A DNA stretch of 64,000 nucleotides from an uncultured Marvinbryantia sp. Lineage in GTDB: Bacteria; Bacillota; Clostridia; Lachnospirales; Lachnospiraceae. Position numbers and translations under genes: made by a program. The first letter of the stretch is position 1; every line of letters starts with the position of its first letter. Positions 25,768 through 34,576 of this stretch are shown here, one piece after another. The DNA lies in assembly GCA_937915375.1 (NCBI GenBank), contig CALDMO010000030.1:1-64000 (forward strand). Direction: 5' to 3'. The notes under the pieces are model-generated. The model searched no databases and was not told where the DNA came from. It was given only the letters and a program-made list of their open reading frames with translations.

Positions 25768-27432
25768 ATGGAAAATGAAATCCGCGTAATTGTAAATGGT
25801 ACTGAAAAAAATTATCCTGACAGTACCTCCTATCTGGCGGCCGCACGGGAATATCAAAAAGAATATCCGTATGATATAGTACTGGCGACTGTCAATGGAA
25901 AGCTGCAGGAATTAAACAAGCCGATGCATGATGGGGAGAGAGTAACTTTCTTAACGGTCGCTGATAAGGCCGGATTTTCCGCTTATCGGCGCAGCATGAT
26001 CTTACTGCTTTTAAAAGCAATTCAGCATGCACACGGTAGGGAAGAGGTGCTGCGTGTTTGTGTGCATTATGCGGTCAGCGAAGGCTTCTACATTACTGTG
26101 GAAGGGATGAAGAGTATTTCTGCAAAGTATTTAAAAGAGATCAAAGCGGCTATGCAGGAATTAGTAAAACGCGATATTGTAATCGGAAAGGATTCGATTG
26201 ATACGGATAGTGCGATTGCGCTGTTTGCTAGACTTGGGATGAAAGACAAAGAAAAATTGTTCCACTACCGCACGGCTTCCAAAGTGAATATTTACAGTTT
26301 GGACGGCTTCCATGACTATTTTTATGGTTATATGGTACCGGGTACCGGTTATCTGAAACATTTTGAGCTGATTCCATATGACGAGGGCTTTGTGCTGCAG
26401 ATGCCGACACAGACGGAGCCGAATGTGGTGCCGCCGTTTGAACCGGAGAAAAAGATTTTCCAGATTCAGAAAGAATCCTTAAAATGGGGAAAGATGCTGG
26501 GAATTGATACCGTAGGAGATTTAAATGAGCAGATTGTTACCGGAAAGGTACATGATCTGATCTTGATCCAGGAAGCGCTGCAGGAGAAAAAGATTGCTGA
26601 GATTGCACAGCAGATCGCGGAAAATCCAAGTAAAAAGTTGATTATGATCGCAGGTCCTTCTTCTTCCGGGAAAACGACGTTTTCTCATCGCCTTTCTATT
26701 CAGCTGTCGGCACATGGATTGAAACCACATCCGATCCCGATGGATAATTATTTTGTGAACCGTGTAGATACGCCGCTTGACGCGGATGGAAAACCGGATT
26801 ATGAATGCTTGCAGGCGTTGGATATAGAGTTGTTTAATCAGAATATGACAGATTTGCTGGAAGGAAAAGAAGTGGATTTGCCGATTTACAATTTTAAGAC
26901 CGGACGCCGTGAGTATCGCGGCAATAAAAAAGTGTTGGGAAAAAATGATGTGTTGGTGATCGAGGGCATTCATGGTTTGAATGATAAGTTATCGTACAGT
27001 CTGCCCAAAGAGAGTAAATTTAAGATTTATATCAGCGCCTTGACGCAGCTTAATATTGATGAACATAACCGCATTCCGACGACAGACGGCAGATTGCTGC
27101 GCCGCATTATCCGTGATGCCAGAAGCAGAGGTACGCTGGCAAAAGATACGATTGCGATGTGGCCGTCAGTGCGAAGAGGGGAGGAGTCCTATATTTTCCC
27201 GAATCAGGAAGAAGCGGATGTGATGTTCAATTCTGCGCTGATTTATGAACTGGCAGTATTAAAAACATATGCAGAGCCATTGCTTTTCGGAATTGAGCGC
27301 GGTACGCCGGAATATGTGGAAGCGAAGCGCTTGCTAAAATTTCTGGATTACTTTGTGGGAATTCCGAGCGAGAGTATTCCGACCAACTCTATTTTGCGCG
27401 AGTTTGTGGGCGGGAGCTGTTTCCAGGTATAG
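25768..27432 (+). CDS. Nucleoside kinase with N-terminal TGS and ThrRS-like domains
   Basis: 554 residues. The first part (about 1-65) is a TGS-like ubiquitin fold; the next resembles the second additional domain of threonyl/alanyl-tRNA synthetases (KYLKEIKAAMQELVKRD). From about 285 a uridine-kinase type P-loop domain begins: LIMIAGPSSSGKTTFSHRLS, then HPIPMDNYFVN and DVLVIEGIHGLND. Such fused kinases are common in Clostridia and Thermotoga, annotated as uridine kinase or phosphoribulokinase-like; the natural substrate is not certain. ATG at 25768 follows GGAGGAGATATCT. Confidence 0.9.
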   Translation: MENEIRVIVNGTEKNYPDSTSYLAAAREYQKEYPYDIVLATVNGKLQELNKPMHDGERVTFLTVADKAGFSAYRRSMILLLLKAIQHAHGREEVLRVCVHYAVSEGFYITVEGMKSISAKYLKEIKAAMQELVKRDIVIGKDSIDTDSAIALFARLGMKDKEKLFHYRTASKVNIYSLDGFHDYFYGYMVPGTGYLKHFELIPYDEGFVLQMPTQTEPNVVPPFEPEKKIFQIQKESLKWGKMLGIDTVGDLNEQIVTGKVHDLILIQEALQEKKIAEIAQQIAENPSKKLIMIAGPSSSGKTTFSHRLSIQLSAHGLKPHPIPMDNYFVNRVDTPLDADGKPDYECLQALDIELFNQNMTDLLEGKEVDLPIYNFKTGRREYRGNKKVLGKNDVLVIEGIHGLNDKLSYSLPKESKFKIYISALTQLNIDEHNRIPTTDGRLLRRIIRDARSRGTLAKDTIAMWPSVRRGEESYIFPNQEEADVMFNSALIYELAVLKTYAEPLLFGIERGTPEYVEAKRLLKFLDYFVGIPSESIPTNSILREFVGGSCFQV

Positions 27433-27455
27433 ATAATGGAAGCGTGATAGGATAA

Positions 27456-27500
27456 AAGAATCCCCCTATCGGATGACGGGCCGATAGGGGGATTCTTTTT
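27456..27500 (+). terminator. Terminator of the nucleoside kinase operon
   Basis: AAGAATCCCCCTATCGG and its complement at 27481-27497 form a 16-17-bp stem with an 8-nt loop, followed by a T run. The dgt to kinase group probably ends here; rpsT comes in from the other side. Confidence 0.9.
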
Positions 27501-27538
27501 TTAATCAGATATGCAGAGCAGCAGACCCTGTATCATTC

Positions 27539-27799
27539 TTATAATTTATTAATAAGCTTAGCCAGACGAGATACTTTTCTCGCTGCGTTGTTTTTGTGGT
27601 AGATACCTTTACCAGCAGCTTTGTTGATCAAAGATGTTGCATTCAGAAGAGCAGCGCTTGCAGCAGCTTTATCGTTTGCAGTTACAGCAGCTTCTACCTT
27701 TTTGATTGCAGTTTTAACGCCGGACTTGATCGCCTTATTGCGTTCTGCCTTGGTTCTGTTTACTAAAATACGTTTTTTCGCAGATTTAATGTTAGCCAA
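27539..27799 (-). CDS. rpsT: 30S ribosomal protein S20
   Basis: Binds 16S rRNA helix 9 early in assembly. Translating from TTG at 27799 gives (M)ANIKSAKKRILVNRTKAERN, the standard S20 N-terminus, 86 residues with the usual Lys/Ala-rich helices. GGAGGTG lies 7 nt upstream of this TTG; no ATG fits. E. coli rpsT also uses UUG, where it is tied to autoregulation, so weak initiation may be a kept trait. Confidence 0.96.
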   Translation of the reverse strand: MANIKSAKKRILVNRTKAERNKAIKSGVKTAIKKVEAAVTANDKAAASAALLNATSLINKAAGKGIYHKNNAARKVSRLAKLINKL

Positions 27800-27894
27800 T
27801 TCGAGACACCTCCAAAATATTTTGCATTCTTTTATCATTCATTTTGGTTTAGTTAAAGCCGGACACGGACGATTTAACATAAACATACTTCTAT

Positions 27895-27923
27895 ATATTA
27901 GTGCATTCTGCGTCAACTGTCAA
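27895..27923 (-). promoter_or_regulatory. rpsT promoter
   Basis: On the minus strand TTGACA (27923-27918), 17-bp spacer, TAATAT (27900-27895), about 95 nt before the rpsT start. Confidence 0.55.
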
Positions 27924-27978
27924 TACAAAATTCGAGTTTATTTTAATGAAAAAAATAAAGCTTTTTTTCTTAAAATAC

Positions 27979-28008
27979 TTCACAAAGTTGTCATAATTAT
28001 GTTATAAT
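27979..28008 (+). promoter_or_regulatory. Promoter of the dlt-like operon
   Basis: TTCACA (27979-27984), 18-bp spacer, TATAAT (28003-28008), about 30 nt before the ribosome binding site of the adenylation gene. The 205 nt between rpsT and this operon hold the two divergent promoters and nothing else I can see. Confidence 0.6.
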
Positions 28009-28044
28009 ACGAAAACGTAAGTTAAAAAATAGGAGGATCTTGTT

Positions 28045-29805
28045 ATGATTACGAACATTCTGGATTATCTGGAACGTTCTGCAGAGAGGTTTCCGGACAA
28101 AATCGCGTTTGGAGATACCAAAAGAGAGATTACCTATCGTCAGCTGGTACGTGAGGCAAAGGCGATTGGCAGCTTGTTTGCATCATATGGTTTCCGTAAA
28201 AAGCCGGTTGCCGTGGTGACGGATCATACCGTGGAATGTTTGATTACATTTCTGGGTATCGTTTACAGCGGTAATTTTTATGTTCCGGTGGACGGGAAAC
28301 TTCCGGCTGCGCGCATTCAGGCGATTTTGGGCGTTTCACAGCCGCAGGTGATCGTTGTTCCGCAGAAAGAAGCCGAAAGCTTTACTGATTTTGCGGAAGG
28401 CGCGAAGCTCCTTGTTCGAGAAGAGATAAAAAAAGAAATGATAGACGAGGAGATGCTGGCAAAGATTCGCAGGACACATCTGGACACAGATCCGCTGTAC
28501 CTGATTTTTACATCCGGTTCTACTGGAATTCCGAAGGGGGTGCTGGTGTGTCACCGTTCGGTGATTGATCTTGCAGAGCAGTTCGCGGATACCTTTGGAT
28601 TTGATGAAAATGAGGTATTTGCCAATCAGGCGCCGTTTGACTTTGATGTATCGGTAAAGGATATTTACAGCACTCTGCGAAACGGTGCAAGTCTTTATAT
28701 TGTACCGCAGGCAATGTTTTCTATGCCGAAAGCGCTGCTGCCTTATTTAAACGAGCATAAGGTGAGCACAGTGATCTGGGCGGTTTCGGCTTTGAGCGTA
28801 TTATCTGCCATGCGTGTACTGGATAAAGGTACGCCGCAGTATCTGAGAAAGATTATGTTTTCCGGCGAGGTGATGCCGGTAAAGGTATTAAATTATTGGC
28901 GCGGGCATCTTCCGCAGGCGATGTTTGTCAATCTGTACGGACCGACAGAGATTACCTGCAACTGTACCTATTATATACTGGATCGTGAGTTCTCCGGACA
29001 GGAGGCGCTCCCAATCGGAGAAGCTTTTAAAAATACGGAAATTCTGCTCTTAAATGAGGATGGAACGGATACAGCTGCTGGAGAAACAGGAGAGATTTGT
29101 GTGCGCGGCACTTGCCTGGCGCACGGATATTACCGTAATCCGGAGGCAACTGCCAAAGCTTTCCGTCAGAACCCGCGCAACAGCGCGTATCCGGAGATGA
29201 TTTATCATACCGGAGATTACGGACGTTATAATGAGAATGGGCAGCTGATGTTTGCCGCCAGACGTGACTGGCAGATTAAACATATGGGACACCGTATCGA
29301 ATTGGCGGAGATTGAAAGCGCAGTCAATGCATTTGAGTGGGTGACAAGATGCTGTTGTCAGTATGATGAGGCGAAGGGAAAGATTGTACTGATTTATGAA
29401 GCAGTGGAAGCCTGCGATAAGCGGATTTTGCAGGAATTGCAGAAGTATCTTCCTAAATATATGTGCCCGAACCGTTTGATTTGGATGAAGAAAATGCCGC
29501 TCAATCAGAGAGGTAAGACAGACCGGGTATTTCTGAAACAGAAATGCGTCGATGGAGATCGGTTGGAAAATTATAAAGAAGCCGTGATTCAGGGAGAAAA
29601 TAAAGAAATAGAAGCTTTTTTGAGCGCTCAGGGTGTTCACTGCATACAGATAGAGACAGAAGAAAATTTGTGGAAAACTCTTGCGGAAACAGTCGCACCT
29701 ACGCGGGTATATCTGTCTGAAAGTATCCGGGAGATTCCGCGGGAAGTACAGGAGAATCCTTATCTGCGGTTTGTGAAAGATACGGATACGAAGGGAGGGG
29801 CCTGA
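28045..29805 (+). CDS. Adenylation enzyme, DltA/NRPS type, of a dlt-like operon
   Basis: ANL-superfamily ligase of 586 residues that should form an acyl- or aminoacyl-AMP and load it on a carrier thiol. Core motifs: YLIFTSGSTGIPKGV at about 152, NQAPFDFDVSVKD at 194, NLYGPTE near 295, YHTGDYGRY near 388, and the catalytic Lys in PLNQRGKTDR near 491. The region that in DltA reads STPSF..CL, with the Cys that helps choose D-Ala, reads VSALSVLSAM here, so the substrate may differ. A C-terminal extension of about 80 residues has no clear family. GGAGGATCT precedes the ATG. First of six tightly linked genes. Confidence 0.88.
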   Translation: MITNILDYLERSAERFPDKIAFGDTKREITYRQLVREAKAIGSLFASYGFRKKPVAVVTDHTVECLITFLGIVYSGNFYVPVDGKLPAARIQAILGVSQPQVIVVPQKEAESFTDFAEGAKLLVREEIKKEMIDEEMLAKIRRTHLDTDPLYLIFTSGSTGIPKGVLVCHRSVIDLAEQFADTFGFDENEVFANQAPFDFDVSVKDIYSTLRNGASLYIVPQAMFSMPKALLPYLNEHKVSTVIWAVSALSVLSAMRVLDKGTPQYLRKIMFSGEVMPVKVLNYWRGHLPQAMFVNLYGPTEITCNCTYYILDREFSGQEALPIGEAFKNTEILLLNEDGTDTAAGETGEICVRGTCLAHGYYRNPEATAKAFRQNPRNSAYPEMIYHTGDYGRYNENGQLMFAARRDWQIKHMGHRIELAEIESAVNAFEWVTRCCCQYDEAKGKIVLIYEAVEACDKRILQELQKYLPKYMCPNRLIWMKKMPLNQRGKTDRVFLKQKCVDGDRLENYKEAVIQGENKEIEAFLSAQGVHCIQIETEENLWKTLAETVAPTRVYLSESIREIPREVQENPYLRFVKDTDTKGGA

Positions 29806-29808
29806 AAG

Positions 29809-30648
29809 GTGGAGCAAATGGAATCTGCGGCACAGTTTGCCGGGAGAGTGAAGCAGTTTAAAAAGAAATGGCCAAAGGTGCAGTCAAACTGTTTTTTTGT
29901 ACCGTCTGAGATCGCGGACATGACAGAACGCGGAAAGCTGTATCTGCAGGAGTATGATGAGGCACTTGTGATCTTAGTGAAAGAACATTATTATGCGCGC
30001 GTCTATTATTATATGAGAGAAAAGGCGCAGCTGCCCATTCTGGAGAAAACAGAGTGTCCGGTGATACTGGATACGGTATTTCGCGGCGAGGAAGAAAAAG
30101 CGTTGGAAAAATGTGGAATATCCGTATGGCTGGAAAATGGCTTCATGCCGTATAAGCGCTATCGCCGTATGGAGTGTTTAAAAGAAAGTTTTTGTGCGCC
30201 GGAAGATCAGCAGGAAAAGTTGAATGAATATCCGATCGTACCGCTGACGGCAGGAGATTATTCGCAGGTAGCGGAGCTATGGGAAAGCAGTCTGGACATT
30301 TACAGTACGCTGCTGCCTGGTCAAGCAGAGTATACAGAATATTGTGACAAAGGGCAAGTGATCGGCGTACGTTTGAAGGACGGAAGTGCTGGTGCGGTCA
30401 TTATGGTGATTCCGAAGGGAAGGACCGGTTTTATGCAGCACTTGGTTGTCAGCCCGAAACTCAGAGGACTCGGAATGGGAAGAACCTTGTTTTGTCAAGC
30501 GACAGAATACTTGTTTATGAAGTGCAATGCCGATAAGGTAAATTTCTGGGTTGACGAAGCAAACGCGCACGCAATCAAGATTTACCAGAAGATGGGTTAT
30601 AATTATGACGGTATCGTCTCCCGGCAATTTCTGTTGGGTGGAAGATAA
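29809..30648 (+). CDS. GNAT acyltransferase of the dlt-like operon
   Basis: 279 residues. The C-terminal part (about 145-279) is a GNAT domain with MQHLVVSPKLRGLGMGRTLF and the closing ANAHAIKIYQKMGY. The first 140 residues are a separate, unrecognised region, possibly a degenerate GNAT half. The GTG at 29809 has GGGAGGGG 8 nt upstream; an in-frame ATG at 29818 is the alternative. It starts 3 nt after the adenylation gene, so the two are translated together. It might acylate the carrier-bound amino acid or the acceptor; neither is proven. Confidence 0.82.
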   Translation: MEQMESAAQFAGRVKQFKKKWPKVQSNCFFVPSEIADMTERGKLYLQEYDEALVILVKEHYYARVYYYMREKAQLPILEKTECPVILDTVFRGEEEKALEKCGISVWLENGFMPYKRYRRMECLKESFCAPEDQQEKLNEYPIVPLTAGDYSQVAELWESSLDIYSTLLPGQAEYTEYCDKGQVIGVRLKDGSAGAVIMVIPKGRTGFMQHLVVSPKLRGLGMGRTLFCQATEYLFMKCNADKVNFWVDEANAHAIKIYQKMGYNYDGIVSRQFLLGGR

Positions 30649-30679
30649 AAAAGAAAAGAAGAAAAGAGGAGAGTAAGAA

Positions 30680-30910
30680 ATGGAACAGTTAATGGAAATT
30701 TTAAAGGAATTGAGACCGGATGTAGATTTTGAAAACGAAAACGCGCTGATTGATGATGCGATTTTGGATTCATTTGATCTGGTGTCTCTGATCGGTGAGA
30801 TCAATGATGCTTTTGAAGTAGAGGTTTCTTTTGATGAAATGGAGCCGGAAAACTTCAACAGCGCAAAAGCAATGTATGCAATGATTGAGAGGCTGAAGCA
30901 GGAGGCATAA
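30680..30910 (+). CDS. Acyl/aminoacyl carrier protein (DltC-like)
   Basis: 76-residue stand-alone carrier with phosphopantetheine site Ser31 in DDAILDSFDLVSLI, acidic overall as usual. FDEMEPENFNSAKAMYAMIE matches the DltC/ACP helix III-IV region. It would accept the product of the adenylation enzyme at 28045 and deliver it to the MBOAT. It needs an Sfp-type transferase; one is coded at 59106. AGAGGAGAG lies before the ATG. Confidence 0.9.
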   Translation: MEQLMEILKELRPDVDFENENALIDDAILDSFDLVSLIGEINDAFEVEVSFDEMEPENFNSAKAMYAMIERLKQEA

Positions 30911-30911
30911 G

Positions 30912-32480
30912 ATGACAGTTAATTCACTGTTTTTCCTGCTGTTTCTGGCGGTACTGTTTGTGGTTTACTATGTGTTATGCCCGCTGCGGTTCCGCTGGAT
31001 CGTGCTGCTGGCGGCCAGTGTGTGGTTTTACGCACTGGCGTGCGCGGCATCACCGCTTTATTTGATCGCAACCAGCATCAGTATTTGGGCAGCGGGAATT
31101 TTGATGGATCGCCTGGAGCGGATCTGCAGTCAGCAGATCGCCGAACAAAAAGCAAAGCCGGCGGTTCTGAAAAAAGAATGTAAGAAGAAAAAGAAAAAAA
31201 TTGTTACGGCAGCGGTGATTCTGAACGTGGGAATCTTACTGGTATTAAAATACGGAGGATTCTTTATGGGGATCGGCAATTCCCTGTTGGGATTTGCGGG
31301 AATAAATCTTCCGGTGCCGAAATTTATGATACCGCTTGGTATTTCTTACTATACGCTGATCGCGATCGGATATCTGATCGATATATATAAGGGAAAGATC
31401 AAAGCGCAGAGAAATTACGCCAAGCTGCTGTTGTTTCTGGGGTATTTTCCGCAGATGACACAGGGACCGATGAACCGCTATAAACCGATGGCGGAGCAGC
31501 TCTATACGGGACACAAATTTGACTATCGGAATCTGTCGTTCGGGTGTCAGAGAATTTTATGGGGACTTTTTAAGAAATTTGTTATTTCTGACCGAATGCA
31601 ACCGGTGATGCAGTCGATTTTCGATAATTATAGCTCTTTAAGCGGGCTTACCTGCTTTCTGGGATGTGTGTACATGACGATTTGGATGTACTGTGACTTT
31701 TCCGGTTACATGGATATTGTAGCGGGTGCATCGGAAATTTTTGGTATACATATCGAAGAAAATTTTAAACGTCCGTTTTTTTCTCAGTCTCTGGCAGAGT
31801 ACTGGAGAAGATGGCATCTGACGTTAAGCTCCTGGTTCCGTGATTATATGTTTTATCCATTGGCAGTCTCCTCTCCGGCAACGAAATTTGGGAAGCTGGG
31901 ACGAAAATGGTTCGGTGCGCGTATCGGCAAGCTGTTTCCCGCTCTGTTCGCACTGACTTTCGTGTGGAGCTGTACCGGTTTCTGGCATGACGCCAGCTGG
32001 CGCTACATTTTGTGGGGCGTGGCAAACGGCGTATTTATTATGGGCGCGATGGTAATGGAACCCTGGTTTGAAAAAGGGAAAAAAGCGCTTCATATTAGGT
32101 CAGACAGCTGGTACTGGAAATTATTCGGCATTCTGCGCACGTTTGCGCTGGTCTGTGTATTAAAAGTATTTCCGGGACCAGCAGATACCACGGGCTCTTT
32201 TCTGTTTATCAAACAGATGTTTACCTCCTTACGGCTTCCGGCAGGGATGGAGGAAGTGCTTCCGGGACTTTTACCGGGGGAAGCCATGTTTTTAGGCGGT
32301 GCACTGCTGCTGGTGTTTGTTGTGGATCTGATTCAGGAAAAAACACCGGTCAGAGAACTTTTGGCGAAACAGTGGGCGCCAGTCAGATGGTTCTGCTATC
32401 TGGCAGTACTGACCATGCTGTTATGTATGGGACAGTTCCAGAATCCAATGGCGGGAGGATTTGCATATGCGCAATTTTAG
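30912..32480 (+). CDS. MBOAT family O-acyltransferase (DltB/AlgI-like)
   Basis: 522-residue polytopic protein. The MBOAT signature includes CDFSGYMDIVAGASEIFGI, FKRPFFSQSLAEYWRRWH, and the catalytic His359 in TGFWHDASWRYILWG. In dlt and alginate systems such a protein takes the acyl group from the cytosolic carrier and passes it through the membrane. A lysine-rich loop (KKECKKKKKK) follows the first helices. Starts 1 nt after the carrier stop; its end overlaps the next gene by 14 nt. Confidence 0.93.
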   Translation: MTVNSLFFLLFLAVLFVVYYVLCPLRFRWIVLLAASVWFYALACAASPLYLIATSISIWAAGILMDRLERICSQQIAEQKAKPAVLKKECKKKKKKIVTAAVILNVGILLVLKYGGFFMGIGNSLLGFAGINLPVPKFMIPLGISYYTLIAIGYLIDIYKGKIKAQRNYAKLLLFLGYFPQMTQGPMNRYKPMAEQLYTGHKFDYRNLSFGCQRILWGLFKKFVISDRMQPVMQSIFDNYSSLSGLTCFLGCVYMTIWMYCDFSGYMDIVAGASEIFGIHIEENFKRPFFSQSLAEYWRRWHLTLSSWFRDYMFYPLAVSSPATKFGKLGRKWFGARIGKLFPALFALTFVWSCTGFWHDASWRYILWGVANGVFIMGAMVMEPWFEKGKKALHIRSDSWYWKLFGILRTFALVCVLKVFPGPADTTGSFLFIKQMFTSLRLPAGMEEVLPGLLPGEAMFLGGALLLVFVVDLIQEKTPVRELLAKQWAPVRWFCYLAVLTMLLCMGQFQNPMAGGFAYAQF

Positions 32481-33507
32481 TAAAGTCATGATCCGTGTCT
32501 GCGTAGTCCTGCTTTTTGTATTTGGGCTGCAGAGTGCTGTTCGCTTTGGCCTGGAAAACTGGAAGCTGGCAACGGTAATGTCTAAACAGGAGCGAAAGGA
32601 ACTGGAAGGAACGCTTGATACGCTGTACTGCGGCACTTCGATTGCGTACTGCGCATATAATCCGTTGATTCTTGATGAAAAACTGGGAACGTTCAGTTTT
32701 AATCTTGGTACGGCTTCCCAGCCGTGTGTCGGCACATATTATCTGGTCAGAGAGACGATTGAAAAAAATCCGATCAAGCAGATTTATCTGACACTTTCCA
32801 TTCCGACACTAAAAGCAGAACGTCTGCCCGAGCGGTATCTGTCCGCGTTTGAGACAATGCGTTCCGTAAAATGGAAGCTTGCTTACCTGGCGGCAGTGAA
32901 AGACAATGATTTGACAACACAGGCGCTGTTTTATTCCACCAGAGTGGAGTTAGAGGATTATACAAAAACGAAAAAGATTCGCAGTAATATCGAAAATAAG
33001 CGGAATCCGGGCAAGAAGGTAGAAGGCTACGAGGAACGCGGATTCAGAAGCTGCGAGAAATATTATCACAGTCAGGGCCCGATTGAAAATTCGGAAAACA
33101 ATTACTGGTATGGAGATCAGGGGGCGGCGCAGCTGGATCCGGAGGCGGTTACTTATATGAAAAAGCTGGCCGAGTTCTGTAAAAAGAAAGACATCAGACT
33201 GACGATGGTGGTTGTGCCGTGGTCGCAGGATTACATTGACGCAGCCGGAGATCTTGACAATATGGATCAGGTCTGCCGCGATCTGGCAGAGGAGATGGGA
33301 GTAGAATACTATAATTTTCTTCTCTATAAGAACCGTCAGAAACTGTTTTCAGACTATGCGTTTAAGGATGAACAACATTTAAATACGACGGGCGGCAATA
33401 TGTTCAGCGCTCTTCTTGCCGATGTAGTGACGAGCGATGACCCGGATTCTTATTTTTATGAGTCAATGGCTGATTTTAGCAAAGCAGAAGATGCACAGAA
33501 TAAATAG
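32467..33507 (+). CDS. Membrane-anchored SGNH/DltD-like protein
   Basis: 346 residues with one N-terminal membrane helix (about 8-27), rest extracellular. The SGNH pattern is present: Ser58 in YCGTSIAY, Asn in FNLGTASQP, and Asp301/His304 in KDEQHLNTTGG. This fits DltD or AlgJ/AlgX proteins that finish transfer to a surface polymer. ATG at 32467 has GGGAGGAT 6 nt upstream and lies inside the end of the MBOAT gene, a sign of coupled translation. Confidence 0.85.
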   Translation: MRNFSKVMIRVCVVLLFVFGLQSAVRFGLENWKLATVMSKQERKELEGTLDTLYCGTSIAYCAYNPLILDEKLGTFSFNLGTASQPCVGTYYLVRETIEKNPIKQIYLTLSIPTLKAERLPERYLSAFETMRSVKWKLAYLAAVKDNDLTTQALFYSTRVELEDYTKTKKIRSNIENKRNPGKKVEGYEERGFRSCEKYYHSQGPIENSENNYWYGDQGAAQLDPEAVTYMKKLAEFCKKKDIRLTMVVVPWSQDYIDAAGDLDNMDQVCRDLAEEMGVEYYNFLLYKNRQKLFSDYAFKDEQHLNTTGGNMFSALLADVVTSDDPDSYFYESMADFSKAEDAQNK

Positions 33508-33525
33508 TGAAAAGGAGAAAACAAA

Positions 33526-34518
33526 ATGGCAAATTGTGTAAAATGCGGTTTACCGGATACTTATCAGGGAATTACTCTGGATGAAAATCAGGTATGCAAT
33601 TACTGTCACTTTTTTGAGGAACACAAAGAAGAACTTACCGACTGGGACGCGCTGGAGGAACAGTTTGTCCGCGAAGTAGAGGCGGCGAAGGAGAAAGCAA
33701 AAGCAGCCGGCGCGAAATATGACTGTATTACCGGTGTCAGCGGCGGAAAGGACGGCGCGTATATTACTTATATGCTGAGACATAAATATGGAATGCGTGT
33801 GCTGACGTATACGCTGGACAGTGGTTTTTCTACGGATTTTGGAAAAAATAATATCAGAATCCTGCAGGATAAGCTGGATGTTGATCATATCCGTGTGACA
33901 GTAAGGGAATCTGAGCTTCGCAAAATGTATTCGGCATGCATGAAGCTGATGCATAATTTCTGCGGCGTCTGCTTCCATCTGTGCCATTATTACAGCCATC
34001 TGCTGGCATCGCATTATAATATTCCGCTGATCGTCAATGGAAGAACCCGCGGACAGATTCTGCAGTCTGTTGCGGATACAAAGAAAATTGAACCGTTTGA
34101 GATTTCCAGAGATCTGCAGTCTTTTGAATATCAGATGTTCCCGAGACTGGTAGATAAGCTGGCGGCGCGAGGAACTGTTGATTATCTGCCGGGTACGGAA
34201 GTGACTTCGCTTTCTTATTTCATGTACCACAACGTTACTGATGAAGAAAAGATGGCGTTCCTTGCAGAAAAGGTCGGTTGGAAGAAACCGGAAAATACAA
34301 TTCCGCATCCAGACTGCTGGGCGCATCCGCTGGCAGAGAAATTTAGTATTGAAAAATACGGATATCCGGTACGTACCGGAGAACTTTCAGAAATGGTACG
34401 CGAAGGTGAAATTACAGTGAAAGAGGCAATTTCTGAACGAGAGAAGGATCATGTCAGATATGAGACGGTAGATCCGGAACTGGAAGCAAGATTCCAAGAA
34501 AGAATTCGTGTAAGATAA
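33526..34518 (+). CDS. Zinc-finger PP-loop ATPase, sugar amidotransferase (WbpG-like) family
   Basis: 330 residues. N-terminal CVKCGLPDTYQGITLD..VCNYC is the four-Cys knuckle typical of WbpG/PseA-type amidotransferases; SGGKDGAYIT at about 72 is the PP-loop that makes an adenylated intermediate; a further CGVCFHLC lies at about 146. Known relatives take ammonia from HisH/HisF-like partners to turn a sugar carbonyl or acid into an amidine or amide, but no such partner is coded nearby. Its acceptor here is unknown. Last gene of the dlt-like operon, 18 nt after the SGNH gene, with AAAGGAG. Confidence 0.8.
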   Translation: MANCVKCGLPDTYQGITLDENQVCNYCHFFEEHKEELTDWDALEEQFVREVEAAKEKAKAAGAKYDCITGVSGGKDGAYITYMLRHKYGMRVLTYTLDSGFSTDFGKNNIRILQDKLDVDHIRVTVRESELRKMYSACMKLMHNFCGVCFHLCHYYSHLLASHYNIPLIVNGRTRGQILQSVADTKKIEPFEISRDLQSFEYQMFPRLVDKLAARGTVDYLPGTEVTSLSYFMYHNVTDEEKMAFLAEKVGWKKPENTIPHPDCWAHPLAEKFSIEKYGYPVRTGELSEMVREGEITVKEAISEREKDHVRYETVDPELEARFQERIRVR

Positions 34519-34576
34519 GTATAATTTTTGAAAAACGGCAGAAAATAGTTTCCAAAAGAAAAAGACGGAGGCTGTT

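Noticed and set aside
28045..29805. Calling the adenylation gene dltA
   Set aside because: The pocket segment differs from DltA and the operon has extra genes and another order, so the symbol would over-claim.
33550..34326. Minus-strand open frame of 258 codons within the PP-loop gene
   Set aside because: Antisense shadow of a gene with conserved PP-loop and Cys motifs; composition is not protein-like.
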